A stretch of DNA of 64,000 bases from Nesterenkonia cremea (GCF_014642675.1 NZ_BMIS01000003.1:62001-126000); one strand, 5' to 3'; counted from the stretch's first letter, positions 44,852-54,031 are shown. Numbers and translations: made by a program. The notes: generated by a model not told the origin, from the letters alone.

Positions 44852-46488
44852 GCTCCGCTCACCGCCTCAACGTAGAACTCCGGGTTCAGCAGACCCTCTG
44901 CGGCTGTGGCCGAGAGGCTCATCAGGACCTCGGCACCCAGGCCGAAGAAGATCGTCACCGCCGCCAGCAGCGCACCCGGGATGATCAGCTTGGCGGGCAC
45001 CTTGACCGCCTGCTCCCCGGAGAGCACCGCCATCGTGGTCGACGTCGGCGGCCCCACGGTCAGCGTGGGGGTCTCCGCCTGTGCCTCCACACGCAGGTAG
45101 CGCTTGCCGTGCATACGCTCCTGGTAGGTCAGCGCCCTCTCCTGCAGGTCCTTGGGCTCCTCGCCCATGAACACGCCGGTCCAGATCTTCAGCATGGACA
45201 GCAGGGTGAACACCGAGACGATGACCGCCACGGCCGCCACCCAGTAGTGGGTCTCCTCCAGGGTGGCCTGGATGATGCTGAACTTGGCCACGAAGCCGGA
45301 GAACGGCGGCAGACCGGCCAGCGAGAGCGCTGCGGCCATGAAGGTGATCGCGATCAGCGGCTCACGCTTGAGCATGCCGCCGAGCTTCTCGATCTCCCCG
45401 GTGCCGTAGGTCTCCTCGATGGCTCCGGTGGAGAGGAACAGCGAGGCCTTCACGATCATGTGGTGCAGCAGGTAGAAGATCGCTGCGGTCAGACCCAGCG
45501 TGGTGAACAGTCCGACGCCGATCAGGATGTAGCCGATCTGGCTGATCATGTGGAAGACCAGGATGGAGCGGGTGGTCTTCTCACCGATCGCGCCGAGCAC
45601 ACCGATCAGCATGGTCGCGCTGGTCACCAGCAGAGCCACCCAGAGGAAACGCTCATCACCGTCGAAGAGCAGCGAGTAGATGCGGTAGATCGCGTAGATG
45701 GCCACCTTGGTGTGGATGCCCGAGAACAGCGCGGTCACCGCGGGGCTGGTCATCGGGTAGGTACGGGTCAGCCAGCCGTGGACCGGCACGACGGCAGCCT
45801 TGATGGAGATGGCGGTCAGCACGACGCCGCCCGCGATGGCCACGGCCGGATCCTCAAGCGCCGCACCGTGCAGCTCGGCCAGATTGACCGTGCCCGCGGT
45901 GGCGTAGACCAGGGCGATGCCCACCAGCAGCAGTGTCGAAGCCATCAGGTTCACCGAGACATAGATGCGCGCGCCGTGAGCCCCGAGCTTGGCGCCCATC
46001 ATGGCGATCAGCCCGTAGGAGGGCAGCAGCATGACCTCGATGAACACGAAGAGGTTGAAGATGTCCCCGGTCATCAGGGCGCCGGCCACACCGGCCATCA
46101 GCACCAGGACGAACGGGTGGAAGAACCGGGCGCGGGCCTCATGGGTGGCCATGGCGAACATCACCGAGGCGATGCCGAGGATCGAGATGATCATCAGCAC
46201 CAGCGCCGAGAGCGCATCCACCACGAACGGGATCGCGATCTCGAAGGTCTCGCCTTCGGAGCCGACGTCCACCGGGGTCCAGCCGCCCACGCGGTGGGCC
46301 AGGACGGTGCCGTCGCGGGTGGCGATCACCAGCAGGATGGAGAAGACGAAGATCGCCGACAGAGTGCCCATGCTGATGATGTGGCGAGCCAGCTTGTTCT
46401 TCCGCACTGCGGCCCCGGCCGCGCCGAGAAGCAGCGGCATGCCGACCAGCAGCGGCAGCAGCGGAGGGAGGATCTCTGCGAGGTTCAC
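44848..46488 (-). CDS. mrpD: Na+/H+ antiporter subunit D
   Basis: 546 aa, homologous to complex I NuoN/NuoM channels, with about 14 helices. The proton-path lysine in SIKAAVVPVHGWL and the glutamate-bearing FNLFVFIEVMLL are present. A loop of about 60 residues near the C-terminus (YQERMHGKRYLRVEAQAETP) precedes the last helix and seems to be an insertion. Overlaps mrpC by 4 nt. Confidence 0.94.
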   Translation of the reverse strand: MNLAEILPPLLPLLVGMPLLLGAAGAAVRKNKLARHIISMGTLSAIFVFSILLVIATRDGTVLAHRVGGWTPVDVGSEGETFEIAIPFVVDALSALVLMIISILGIASVMFAMATHEARARFFHPFVLVLMAGVAGALMTGDIFNLFVFIEVMLLPSYGLIAMMGAKLGAHGARIYVSVNLMASTLLLVGIALVYATAGTVNLAELHGAALEDPAVAIAGGVVLTAISIKAAVVPVHGWLTRTYPMTSPAVTALFSGIHTKVAIYAIYRIYSLLFDGDERFLWVALLVTSATMLIGVLGAIGEKTTRSILVFHMISQIGYILIGVGLFTTLGLTAAIFYLLHHMIVKASLFLSTGAIEETYGTGEIEKLGGMLKREPLIAITFMAAALSLAGLPPFSGFVAKFSIIQATLEETHYWVAAVAVIVSVFTLLSMLKIWTGVFMGEEPKDLQERALTYQERMHGKRYLRVEAQAETPTLTVGPPTSTTMAVLSGEQAVKVPAKLIIPGALLAAVTIFFGLGAEVLMSLSATAAEGLLNPEFYVEAVSGA

Positions 46489-46970
46489 TTGGTCTCTCCC
46501 GTCTCGTCATCGCCGGATTCCACGGCGATCTCACCGGATTCGGTGCTCACGCCCTTCACCGCGACGTCCTCGGTGTCGCCTGTATCGGAGATTCCGGCGT
46601 CGGCGGGCGGTCCCACCGGACGCGGACGGCGCTCTCCGTAGAGCACCTTGGCCGGGGACTCCTCATCGTTCTCGGTGTCGTCGTCGGTGGTGGTGGTGAT
46701 CGCCAGGGTCACCATGTACATGGTGATCGCGAAGGCGATGACGATCGCGGTCAGCACGAAGGCCTGCGGCAGCGGGTCGGCCTGCTCCTCGAAGGGTGCC
46801 CCGTCGATATAGGGCACCGCCCGGTAGGCGGGGTTGCCTGCGGCGAAGAACATGAGGTTGGCCGCATGCGAGGCCAGGATGAAGCCCAGCACGATGCGGA
46901 CCATGCCGCGCTGCATGAAGAGATAGACGGCGGCTGCGGTCAGCAGCCCCACAGCGATGGCGATGCTCAT
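46485..46970 (-). CDS. mrpC: Na+/H+ antiporter subunit C with acidic C-terminal extension
   Basis: 161 aa. Residues 1-95 are the NuoK-like core with three helices (RIVLGFILASHAANLM). The usual MrpC ends soon after the third helix; here an extra 65 or so residues follow, rich in Asp/Glu/Thr/Gly, reaching the cytoplasm. ATG at 46970 overlaps the mrpA stop (ATGA). The frame is open upstream but that part is shadow of mrpA. Confidence 0.92.
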   Translation of the reverse strand: MSIAIAVGLLTAAAVYLFMQRGMVRIVLGFILASHAANLMFFAAGNPAYRAVPYIDGAPFEEQADPLPQAFVLTAIVIAFAITMYMVTLAITTTTDDDTENDEESPAKVLYGERRPRPVGPPADAGISDTGDTEDVAVKGVSTESGEIAVESGDDETGETK

Positions 46971-49900
46971 CGGCTGTCCACCCCCTCTCCAGTGCTCTGG
47001 TCGTCTCTGCCGGCGTTCCCCACTTCGACTTCGAGGGGAAGATCCCCCGGGTCCACCGCATAGTCGGGTTCCACAGTGGAGACCTCCCCGGTCTTCTGAC
47101 CCATGGCCCGGCGGTGTGCCCGCAGCAGCTCTGCGGGGTAGCGCTGGGCCTGACCGAGCCGGTCCAGAGCCACCAGCACTGCGCCGATCACGGCCAGGTA
47201 GATGCCCAGGTCGAAGATCAGGGCGGTGGTCAGGGTGAAGCCGGACTCGGTGCCCCACGGCAGCGGCAGGCCCTCGAAGAGGACGATGGGCCGCAGGTAG
47301 GAGCCCTCCACGAAGCCAGCCAGGCCGATGGCAGCGGAGATGATGATGCCGCCGATGATGATCATCGCGTAGTCGAAGCGCAGCTTCACCGAGGAGTCGG
47401 AGGGCGCCACCAAGTAGCGCAGGGCGAAGAAGCCGCCCAGCACCAGGGCCGCGATGAAGCCGCCGCCGGACTCGTAGTGACCGCGCATCAGCAGGATCAG
47501 CGAGAGCAGCATGATGAACGGCGCCATCCAGTTGAAGACGCTGCGCATCGCCGTGGTGTTGTCCTTGGCGTGGTCCAGCGGGGTGCCCACCCAGCTCTTG
47601 GAGGCCGGGGTCACGTTGTCCGAGGTGGAGAACGCGGAGTTCAGCACTGCCAGGATCGCGAAGCCGGCCACGCCCAGCACGGTCAGCTCGCCGAAGGTGT
47701 CCAGGGCACGGAAGTCCACCAGGATGGAGTTCACCGTGTTGATGGCTCCGGCCTCGTCATAGGTGTGGGTCAGGAAGGCCTCGCCCACCGGGGCGCGGTC
47801 GCCGTCGCCTTCGGTCCAGCGGCCGCTGCGGCCGGTCAGCGCGAAGGCGGCCACGAAGGCCATCACGCCGAAGCCGATGGCCACCACGGCGGCCACCGCT
47901 GTGCGGGAGCGCTTCACCGGGTGGAACTTCTTGGGCAGCTTGCGCATGACCAGCACCAGGACCACCACGGTGAGGATCTCCACCAGCAGCTGGGTCATAC
48001 CCACATCGATCGCGCCCAGCAGGAAGTACCAGGCGGCCACCATGAAGCCGGCGCCGCCGACCAGCACGACGGCGGCCGTGCGGGACGTGGAGACCACCGT
48101 GCCGATCAGGAAGATCGCCATCAGCGAGATCAGCACCCAGTCGATCATCTGGGTGTGTCCCTCGGTGAAGTCACCGATCTGCGGGGCCGCCATGATGCCG
48201 GCGATGAAGATGCCCACCAGGAAGATGCCCGGTGCGGTCAGGTGCAGACCGTGCATATCGGTGCGGGTGCTGTCACCGACCTTGCGTCCGAAGGCGATGG
48301 AGCCGGTACGCATCTTCTCCGCCACGGCCACACCGGTCCAGGGCAGGATGGTGCGCGGGATCAGGTTGTCCATCTGGGCCCGGGAGAGCACCACGATCAG
48401 GCCGATCACTATGATGACCGCTGAGAGCATCAAGTCGGTGCTGATGCCGCCCCAGAGGTAGAAGTAGGGCTCGTAGTCCGAGGTGGAGGCCGACTGGGTG
48501 GCCCGGGTGATCAGTCCGTCGAAGACGAACGGGATGAAGCCCAGGATCGCGCCGGCCACCGCCGGCAGCAGTGCGGGCAGGTAGAAGGCCGGGGCCGCCT
48601 CGTGGGCGGCGTCCTCGGCGATGGGCTGGTGGGCGCCGTCGTCGTAGCCGGCGTCCTTCTTCCCCACACCGCGGTAGCTGCCGAAGGCACCCAGCACGAT
48701 GCGGCCGCAGTAGGCGAAGGTCCCGACGGCGGCGAGCACGGCCAGCAGGGTCAGCGTCCAGGTCAGACCGGGGCCGAAGATGCCCTCCTCTTCCGCGGAG
48801 AGGAAGCCCTTGAGCAGGTTCTCCTTGGAGACGAAGCCGAACAGCGGCGGGATGCCTGCCATGGACAGCGAGGCGATCACGGTGATGAAGAAGGAGACCG
48901 GCATGGTCTTGCGCAGACCATTGAGCTCACGGATGTCGCGGGTGTGCGACTCGTGCTCGATGATGCCGACCATCATGAACAGGCTGGACTTGAACAGCGC
49001 GTGGGCCACCACGTGGATGATCGCCGCGGCGATGGCCACCGGGGTGCCGATGCCGATGGTGGCCACCAGGAACCCCAGCTGGGAGACCGTGGAGTAGGCC
49101 ATGATCTCTTTGATGTCATGGCGCTGCAGGGCGAAGAGCGCACCGATCAGTGCGGTGATCAGGCCGCCGCCGATCAGGATGACCTGCCAGATCATCACGC
49201 CCTCGAAGACCGGGGCGAAGCGCAGCAGCAGGTAGATGCCGGCCTTCACCATGGCCGCGGCGTGCAGGTAGGCAGAGACCGGAGCCGGGGCCACCATGGC
49301 GTCGGGAAGCCAGAGGTGGAAGGGGAACTGCGCCGACTTGGTGAAGGCGGCGAAGGCGATGAGCACCGCGACCACGGCGGTGAAGGTGCCGTTCTCCTGC
49401 CAGATCTCGTGCTGCAGAGCGGCCGAGAGCTGAGTGGTCCCGGTGTTCACGATGATCATCAGCACCGCGGTCAGCAGACCCAGGCCGCCGGCCATGGTGA
49501 TCAGCAGCGTCCGCTGCGCCGGGGCCGGAGCCTTGGCTCCGGACCGGTTGATCAGGAAGAAGGAGCAGAGAGTGGTGAACTCCCAGAAGACGAAGAGCAG
49601 GATGAGGTCATCGGCCATCACCATGCCGGACATTGCGAAGACGAAGAGCAGCATCCAGACGTAGTAGTCGGAGGTCTTCTTCTTGGGGCTGAAGTAGCGG
49701 GCTGAGTAGGCCAGCACCAGGGCGCCGATGAACAGCACAAGCAGCAGGAAGACCATGCCCAGGCCGTCCAGGCGCAGGCCGATGTTCACATCGACTGCGG
49801 TGGGGATCCAGGGCAGCGACTCCTCATAGACCCGGCCGTCGATGATCGGGCCGATCCACGGCAGGGTCATCAGACCCAGAGCGGTCAGGGAGACTGCTGC

Positions 49901-49993
49901 GACCCATCCGGTGTCGCGGCCGAGCACCTGATGGAAGGAGGCGGCGACGGGTACCAGGATGAGGGTGAGGAAGAGCAGCACCATCAAGGTCAT
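46967..49993 (-). CDS. mrpA: Na+/H+ antiporter subunit A fused to subunit B
   Basis: 1008 aa. Residues about 1-780 are the NuoL-like MrpA with many helices (FFLINRSGAKAPAPAQRTL, KSAQFPFHLWLPDAM with the proton-path lysine). Residues about 800-950 are an MrpB domain (LRGHYESGGGFIAALVLGG). The group 2 operons of some actinobacteria and alphaproteobacteria use the same A/B fusion. First gene of the mrp operon, with GGAGGAA before the ATG. The 190-bp upstream region contains TATATCGATCGCGAT, possibly part of the promoter. Confidence 0.95.
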   Translation of the reverse strand: MTLMVLLFLTLILVPVAASFHQVLGRDTGWVAAVSLTALGLMTLPWIGPIIDGRVYEESLPWIPTAVDVNIGLRLDGLGMVFLLLVLFIGALVLAYSARYFSPKKKTSDYYVWMLLFVFAMSGMVMADDLILLFVFWEFTTLCSFFLINRSGAKAPAPAQRTLLITMAGGLGLLTAVLMIIVNTGTTQLSAALQHEIWQENGTFTAVVAVLIAFAAFTKSAQFPFHLWLPDAMVAPAPVSAYLHAAAMVKAGIYLLLRFAPVFEGVMIWQVILIGGGLITALIGALFALQRHDIKEIMAYSTVSQLGFLVATIGIGTPVAIAAAIIHVVAHALFKSSLFMMVGIIEHESHTRDIRELNGLRKTMPVSFFITVIASLSMAGIPPLFGFVSKENLLKGFLSAEEEGIFGPGLTWTLTLLAVLAAVGTFAYCGRIVLGAFGSYRGVGKKDAGYDDGAHQPIAEDAAHEAAPAFYLPALLPAVAGAILGFIPFVFDGLITRATQSASTSDYEPYFYLWGGISTDLMLSAVIIVIGLIVVLSRAQMDNLIPRTILPWTGVAVAEKMRTGSIAFGRKVGDSTRTDMHGLHLTAPGIFLVGIFIAGIMAAPQIGDFTEGHTQMIDWVLISLMAIFLIGTVVSTSRTAAVVLVGGAGFMVAAWYFLLGAIDVGMTQLLVEILTVVVLVLVMRKLPKKFHPVKRSRTAVAAVVAIGFGVMAFVAAFALTGRSGRWTEGDGDRAPVGEAFLTHTYDEAGAINTVNSILVDFRALDTFGELTVLGVAGFAILAVLNSAFSTSDNVTPASKSWVGTPLDHAKDNTTAMRSVFNWMAPFIMLLSLILLMRGHYESGGGFIAALVLGGFFALRYLVAPSDSSVKLRFDYAMIIIGGIIISAAIGLAGFVEGSYLRPIVLFEGLPLPWGTESGFTLTTALIFDLGIYLAVIGAVLVALDRLGQAQRYPAELLRAHRRAMGQKTGEVSTVEPDYAVDPGDLPLEVEVGNAGRDDQSTGEGVDSR

Positions 49994-50186
49994 CGGTGAA
50001 CGGTTCCTCCATCAGGTGCGGCGTGGGTGGACGGGCGGAATCCTCCAGGGCGCTGCAAGCACACGAAGGTTCCGCTGAAGAGCATCCTATGCTCCTGCCG
50101 ACCAGACTTCCCGGCACACCGAAAATCGACTATATCGATCGCGATGACGGCCCGGCAATTCGTGCTCAGGCCCTCCCGCGGTCGTC

Positions 50187-50954
50187 TCAGGGGGCCTCGA
50201 GCACGCCGCAGGCGGCCCGAGCACCGGAGTCACCTGTGGTGAGCGTCTCATAATCGGGGCCCTCCGGGGCGTAGCGCTCCGGGATGTTCGCCGCGTTGTC
50301 GGCCTCAGTGTGGACGATCACTGCTGAGCCGTCCTCATCCAGGAGCAGGTCCTCGTCCAGACGGTCACTGAGGACCGTCAGAGTGCCGGTGCGCTCCTCG
50401 GTGACCAGCAGGTTGGGCAGGTTGCCCGCATGGTCCGGGTGGTAGACCTCAGCCTGCTCCTCCGGCTCCACATCCGGCGGCAGCTCCGGATCCTCCTCCA
50501 GCTCCTCCGGGGCCTCCTCACCCTCAGCGACGCCGGAGTCCTCCTCCGGATCGCCCGCCAGGTGGTCGCCGGCAGAGAAGAAGTCTCCGACCTGGCCGTA
50601 CTCATTGGCCGACTGGATCTCGCAGACGCCGGTCTCGTGAATGCTGATGCCACGGAAGCCGGGCTCCATATCGACGATCTCGGCGTGGACTTCCACCACG
50701 CCCTCGCCGGCTTCAGAGATGGTGAGGGTGCCGACCTCGGTGCCGACCGCATCGGTCATCTGCGCCTCAGCGATGATCGGGCCGGCGGCCGAACCGCCGC
50801 CGTCCTCCTGCTCGCCGGCGGTCTCGGCGTCGTTCTGCTCAGCGGCGTCCTGAGTGGGCTGCTGGGTCTCGGCGTCGTCCCCGCAGGCTGCCAGAGCCAG
50901 CATCAGAACGGCGGTCCCGGTCAGCAGGGTGCGGCCTCGCGAAGGGTGAATCAT
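50187..50954 (-). CDS. SodC-like (Cu-Zn superoxide dismutase family) lipoprotein with altered metal sites
   Basis: 255 aa. The lipoprotein signal ends LAAC (Cys24); an acidic Gln/Asp/Glu linker follows to about residue 55. The Cu-Zn SOD fold is recognisable from SIHETGVCE, FFSAGDHLAGDP, YHPDHAGNLPNLL, VIVHTEADN and ACGVLEA. The copper motif HxH reads Ser104-Ile-His106, and the zinc aspartate of GDLP is Asn178. His131, His172, His175 and His215 remain. An acidic insert of about 35 residues (136-168) sits in the zinc loop. It is therefore a surface SodC relative whose enzymatic activity is in doubt. Confidence 0.8.
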   Translation of the reverse strand: MIHPSRGRTLLTGTAVLMLALAACGDDAETQQPTQDAAEQNDAETAGEQEDGGGSAAGPIIAEAQMTDAVGTEVGTLTISEAGEGVVEVHAEIVDMEPGFRGISIHETGVCEIQSANEYGQVGDFFSAGDHLAGDPEEDSGVAEGEEAPEELEEDPELPPDVEPEEQAEVYHPDHAGNLPNLLVTEERTGTLTVLSDRLDEDLLLDEDGSAVIVHTEADNAANIPERYAPEGPDYETLTTGDSGARAACGVLEAP

Positions 50955-50979
50955 AGGGGAAGCATACCGGCGCTGGAGC

Positions 50980-51300
50980 TCATCGTCTGATCTCGAAACC
51001 GGCCTGGGGCAGGGTCTGCAGCTCCTGTTCGGAAGCCTCGCGGGTCTCCACCGAACTGACCTGGGCCGCAGCCGGGCCGTCCTCGGTCCAGCGGAGCAGG
51101 GAGTCCACGGCCGGTCCCTCTCCGGCCACCAGCAGCTCCACGGCGCTGTCGTCGGTGTTGCGGACCCATCCGATCAGGCCCAGCTCATCGGCCTCATCCT
51201 TGGCCGAGGCGCGGTAGGCGACTCCCTGGACCCGTCCGGTGATGCGGGCGAATGTTCCTGTGCTGATGCCGGGGCGGCCGGCGTCGCTGATCTCTGCCAT
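50980..51300 (-). CDS. Acylphosphatase
   Basis: 106 aa. Hydrolyses acyl phosphates such as acetyl phosphate and 1,3-bisphosphoglycerate. The active-site loop GRVQGVAYR holds the phosphate-binding Arg30, and the catalytic Asn48 lies in GWVRNTDD. Tyrosine replaces the usual phenylalanine before the arginine, a known variation. A short N-terminal extension of about 14 residues is present. It follows no close partner; sodC lies downstream. Confidence 0.9.
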   Translation of the reverse strand: MAEISDAGRPGISTGTFARITGRVQGVAYRASAKDEADELGLIGWVRNTDDSAVELLVAGEGPAVDSLLRWTEDGPAAAQVSSVETREASEQELQTLPQAGFEIRR

Positions 51301-51439
51301 GGGGCCAGTGAATCACCCTTGCAGAGAATCCTGCACCTGTTAGTGTCCTGATGGGCGGCCTTCGGGCTGCCGTCACATCACAGAATTTTTGAGATACAGA
51401 ACTGACCAAGGTCGACAACAGAACAGGAGGGTCGACAGA

Positions 51440-52342
51440 GTGACGACTACTATTCAGGCTGCTGTGGAGGATCTCTACCCCACTCGCCAGAACAACTCCC
51501 AGGTCATCCCCCGCCGCGATCCGGTGGTGCAGGGAACCGCAGACCAGGGCCCCTTCGACGCAGGCACCCTGCGCAGCTTCGATGAGAAGGGCTACCTGAG
51601 CATCGATCAGCTCATCACCACAGAGGAGCTGCAGCTCTTCAAGGACGAGCTCAAGCGACTGGCCGAGGACCCTGCGGTGAAGCAGGACGAGCGGACAGTG
51701 GTCGAGGCGAAGTCCGATGAGGTGCGCTCGATCTTCGACATCCACCGCAGCAACGAGATCTTCTCCAAGATCGCCAACGATCCGCGTGTGGTGGACCGCG
51801 CCCGGCAGATCCTAGGCTCGGACGTCTACATCCACCAGAGCCGCATCAACTACAAGCCCGGGTTCGTCGGCAAGGACTTCACCTGGCACTCGGACTTCGA
51901 GACCTGGCACGCCGAGGACGGCATGCCGGCTCCCCGGGCGGTGTCCATCTCCATCTCGCTGACCGACAACTACTCCTTCAACGGTCCGCTGATGATCATG
52001 CCGGGCTCCCATAAGCACTACATCAGTGCTGTGGGCGAGACCCCGGAGGACAACCACCAGAAGTCGCTGGTCATGCAGGGCGCCGGTGTGCCGGAGCCGG
52101 AGACGCTGACCGAGTTCGCCGACCGGTTCGGCATCGACGTGCTGGAAGGCCCGGCAGGCGGTGCTGTCATGTTCGACAGCAACTGCATGCACGCTTCCAA
52201 CGGCAATGTGACCCCGTACCCCCGGTCCAATGTCTTCATCGTCTACAACTCGGTGGAGAACACTCCGGTGGAGCCCTTCGCGGCTCCCTCCCCGCGCCCG
52301 GACTTCCTGGGCAGCCGGGACTTCACACCGGCCGGACGCTGA
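51440..52342 (+). CDS. ectD: Ectoine hydroxylase
   Basis: 300 aa Fe(II)/2-oxoglutarate dioxygenase that converts ectoine to 5-hydroxyectoine, a compatible solute against salt, heat and drought. The iron triad is His150, Asp152 (TWHSDFETWHAEDG) and His251 (SNCMHASNG). The 2-oxoglutarate arginine is probably Arg262. The length matches known EctD. GTG start at 51440 behind AGGAGG; the longer frame upstream lacks a ribosome site. ectABC are not adjacent, so the ectoine substrate must come from genes elsewhere. A hairpin terminator follows. Confidence 0.95.
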   Translation: MTTTIQAAVEDLYPTRQNNSQVIPRRDPVVQGTADQGPFDAGTLRSFDEKGYLSIDQLITTEELQLFKDELKRLAEDPAVKQDERTVVEAKSDEVRSIFDIHRSNEIFSKIANDPRVVDRARQILGSDVYIHQSRINYKPGFVGKDFTWHSDFETWHAEDGMPAPRAVSISISLTDNYSFNGPLMIMPGSHKHYISAVGETPEDNHQKSLVMQGAGVPEPETLTEFADRFGIDVLEGPAGGAVMFDSNCMHASNGNVTPYPRSNVFIVYNSVENTPVEPFAAPSPRPDFLGSRDFTPAGR

Positions 52343-52361
52343 TCTGAGCGTCTGTTCCCCG

Positions 52362-52399
52362 CTGCGGCGGTCCGTCCTGCAAGGAGCGGGCCGCCGCAG
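52362..52399. terminator. Bidirectional terminator between ectD and the RNHCP gene
   Basis: CTGCGGCGGTCCGTCCT pairs with AGGAGCGGGCCGCCGCAG, with one G-T wobble and one bulged base, around a short loop. It lies between two convergent genes. Confidence 0.75.
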
Positions 52400-52446
52400 T
52401 CGTGTGGGGGTGGTGGCTCAGTGGGAGGTGGCCACGGTGGGTGTCG

Positions 52447-52770
52447 TCAGAAACTGGGGCGCTGCAGCGCGATGACCGCATCCATATCGTCATCCGGTGC
52501 CAGACGGTTCCGGTCCTGGGCGCCGCAGGCGGTGCAGCGATGGAGGAGGATGTAGCCCTTCTTCCCGGAATAGTCGACGCCGACCGGTTCCATCTCAGCC
52601 TCACAGTCGGCGGCCCGGTCCCCCGGAATGACGTCGACGTGGCGGGACCACAGGCAGCGCGGGCAGTGATTCCGGTAGCTGCCTGCGCTGTGCCTGGGGA
52701 TGGTCTGCCCGCAGTGGACACAGTCGAATCCGGTGTTCTCCTGCTGGCGGGTGGTGGGTGAGTAGCTCAC
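52447..52770 (-). CDS. RNHCP domain zinc-ribbon protein
   Basis: 107 aa. Cysteine pairs Cys17/Cys20, Cys36/Cys39 (YRNHCPRCLWSRHVD) and Cys79/Cys82 (HRCTACG), plus Cys56, define the RNHCP domain, a probable zinc-binding, RNA-associated fold of unknown role. The start overlaps the stop of the RNA methyltransferase gene (ATGA), so the two are translationally coupled, which supports an RNA-related job. Confidence 0.88.
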   Translation of the reverse strand: MSYSPTTRQQENTGFDCVHCGQTIPRHSAGSYRNHCPRCLWSRHVDVIPGDRAADCEAEMEPVGVDYSGKKGYILLHRCTACGAQDRNRLAPDDDMDAVIALQRPSF

Positions 52771-53705
52771 TGCTCTGCGTGCTGGGCAGTTCCGGAGTTC
52801 TGCGCTGCGCCGGAGTTCTGCGCAGTGGCCGAGTGGTAGAGGCAGACGGCGGCGGCGGTGGCCACGTTGAGCGACTCCGCACGGCCGTAGAGCGGGATCG
52901 TGACCCGCTGATCAGCAGCCGCCTTCTCTTCCTCAGAGAGACCGTGCGCCTCATTGCCGAAGAGCCAGACGGTCGGGTTCTGCGGCTGCTCCAGAGCCGG
53001 GAGTGCGGCCTCTCCTCCCCCATCGGCGGCGAGGATCTGTGCGCCCTGGCCGCGGGCGGCGTCGAGGAACGGGTCCAGATCGGCGCCGGGGCGGATGGGC
53101 AGGTGGAAGTGCGAGCCGGCGGCGGAGCGGACCACCTTGGGCGCCCAGGGGTCCGAGCTGCCCGGGGTGAGCACCACGGCGTCGGCCCCTGCGGCGTCGG
53201 CGGCGCGGATGATGGTGCCGGTGTTGCCGGGATCCTGGACTCCGAGCAGGGCCGCGCCCAGGCGCAGCTGTGGGAGCTCCTCGGCCTGCTGCGGGATGGT
53301 GCAGACAGCAATGATGCCCTGGGAGGTCTCGGCGTCGCCCATGGCCCGGAGCACCTCCGGAGTGGCCTCGCGCAGAAAGATCCGTGCCTCTCGGGGCAGG
53401 TCCTGCTCCGGGTCGAAGAGCACACCGCGGACCCGGTCCAGCAGCGCCTCCACCTCGGTGTGGCGGCTGAGCGCGGAGGGATCGAAGTAGAGGGCGTCCA
53501 GACGGGGCAGGCCCTGGGTCTCCTCCTTCTCCCCGCGGGGCTCCTCCTCCCAGCGGCGCAGCCACAGGGCCAACGCCTCGCGCACCGGCTGGGGGCCTTC
53601 GGCCAGGAAGAGCCCCTGCTTGCGGCGTCCGGCCCGGGAGGCGAGGGAGGCGACCTTCTTGACCCGGTCAGCGGTCGGATTGCTCAGCACATGTTCGTCA
53701 GTCAC
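52767..53705 (-). CDS. TrmH/SpoU family RNA 2'-O-methyltransferase
   Basis: About 312 aa. An N-terminal RNA-binding domain is followed by the SPOUT knot: LGVQDPGNTGTIIRAADAAG (motif 1), WLFGNEAHGLSEE (motif 2) and IPLYGRAESLNVATAAAVCL (motif 3). It methylates ribose in rRNA or tRNA using SAM; the target is not known. The GTG at 53705 with GGGAGA 9 nt upstream is preferred to the ATG at 53714. The C-terminus has a short imperfect repeat (TAQNSGAAQNSGTAQ). Confidence 0.9.
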   Translation of the reverse strand: MTDEHVLSNPTADRVKKVASLASRAGRRKQGLFLAEGPQPVREALALWLRRWEEEPRGEKEETQGLPRLDALYFDPSALSRHTEVEALLDRVRGVLFDPEQDLPREARIFLREATPEVLRAMGDAETSQGIIAVCTIPQQAEELPQLRLGAALLGVQDPGNTGTIIRAADAAGADAVVLTPGSSDPWAPKVVRSAAGSHFHLPIRPGADLDPFLDAARGQGAQILAADGGGEAALPALEQPQNPTVWLFGNEAHGLSEEEKAAADQRVTIPLYGRAESLNVATAAAVCLYHSATAQNSGAAQNSGTAQHAEQ

Positions 53706-53827
53706 AGGGACCATTCTCCCTCATGCGCGGATCCCCATCAGTTGTGCGGGCACTTTGAGACGTTCTCAGGCAATGTGCCTGTCCCAGAGCACCTGGAAGT
53801 GCCCACACAGAGTGGGGCTGGTACGCC

Positions 53828-54031
53828 TCAGACGATCAGCAGGAAGATGAGCAGGGGAAGGCCGGCGGTGATGGCAGTGGCGATGATCCCACGGCGCCTC
53901 ACCTGAGCAGTGGTTCCTCCACCGCCGACGCCGATGAGGAGCCTCGGAACAGCCGTCCAGGCGATCGCTATGCCGCGGTAGATCCAGACGCCGGCCGGGG
54001 CCGGAGTCGAGGTGTTCTGCTGTTCAGCCAT
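53828..54031 (-). CDS. Small membrane protein of unknown function
   Basis: 67 aa, with a hydrophilic N-terminus (MAEQQNTSTPAP) and hydrophobic segments at about residues 17-35 and 48-67. No family is recognised. Initiation at the ATG at 54031 is likely, as the longer frame lacks features. It lies downstream of the rplT terminator and 113 bp from the methyltransferase gene, so it is probably expressed on its own. Confidence 0.5.
   Translation of the reverse strand: MAEQQNTSTPAPAGVWIYRGIAIAWTAVPRLLIGVGGGGTTAQVRRRGIIATAITAGLPLLIFLLIV

Noticed and set aside
45109..46641. 510-residue plus-strand ORF opposite mrpD, rich in His/Asp/Gln
   Set aside because: Complement of helix-rich membrane codons gives this composition; no independent support.
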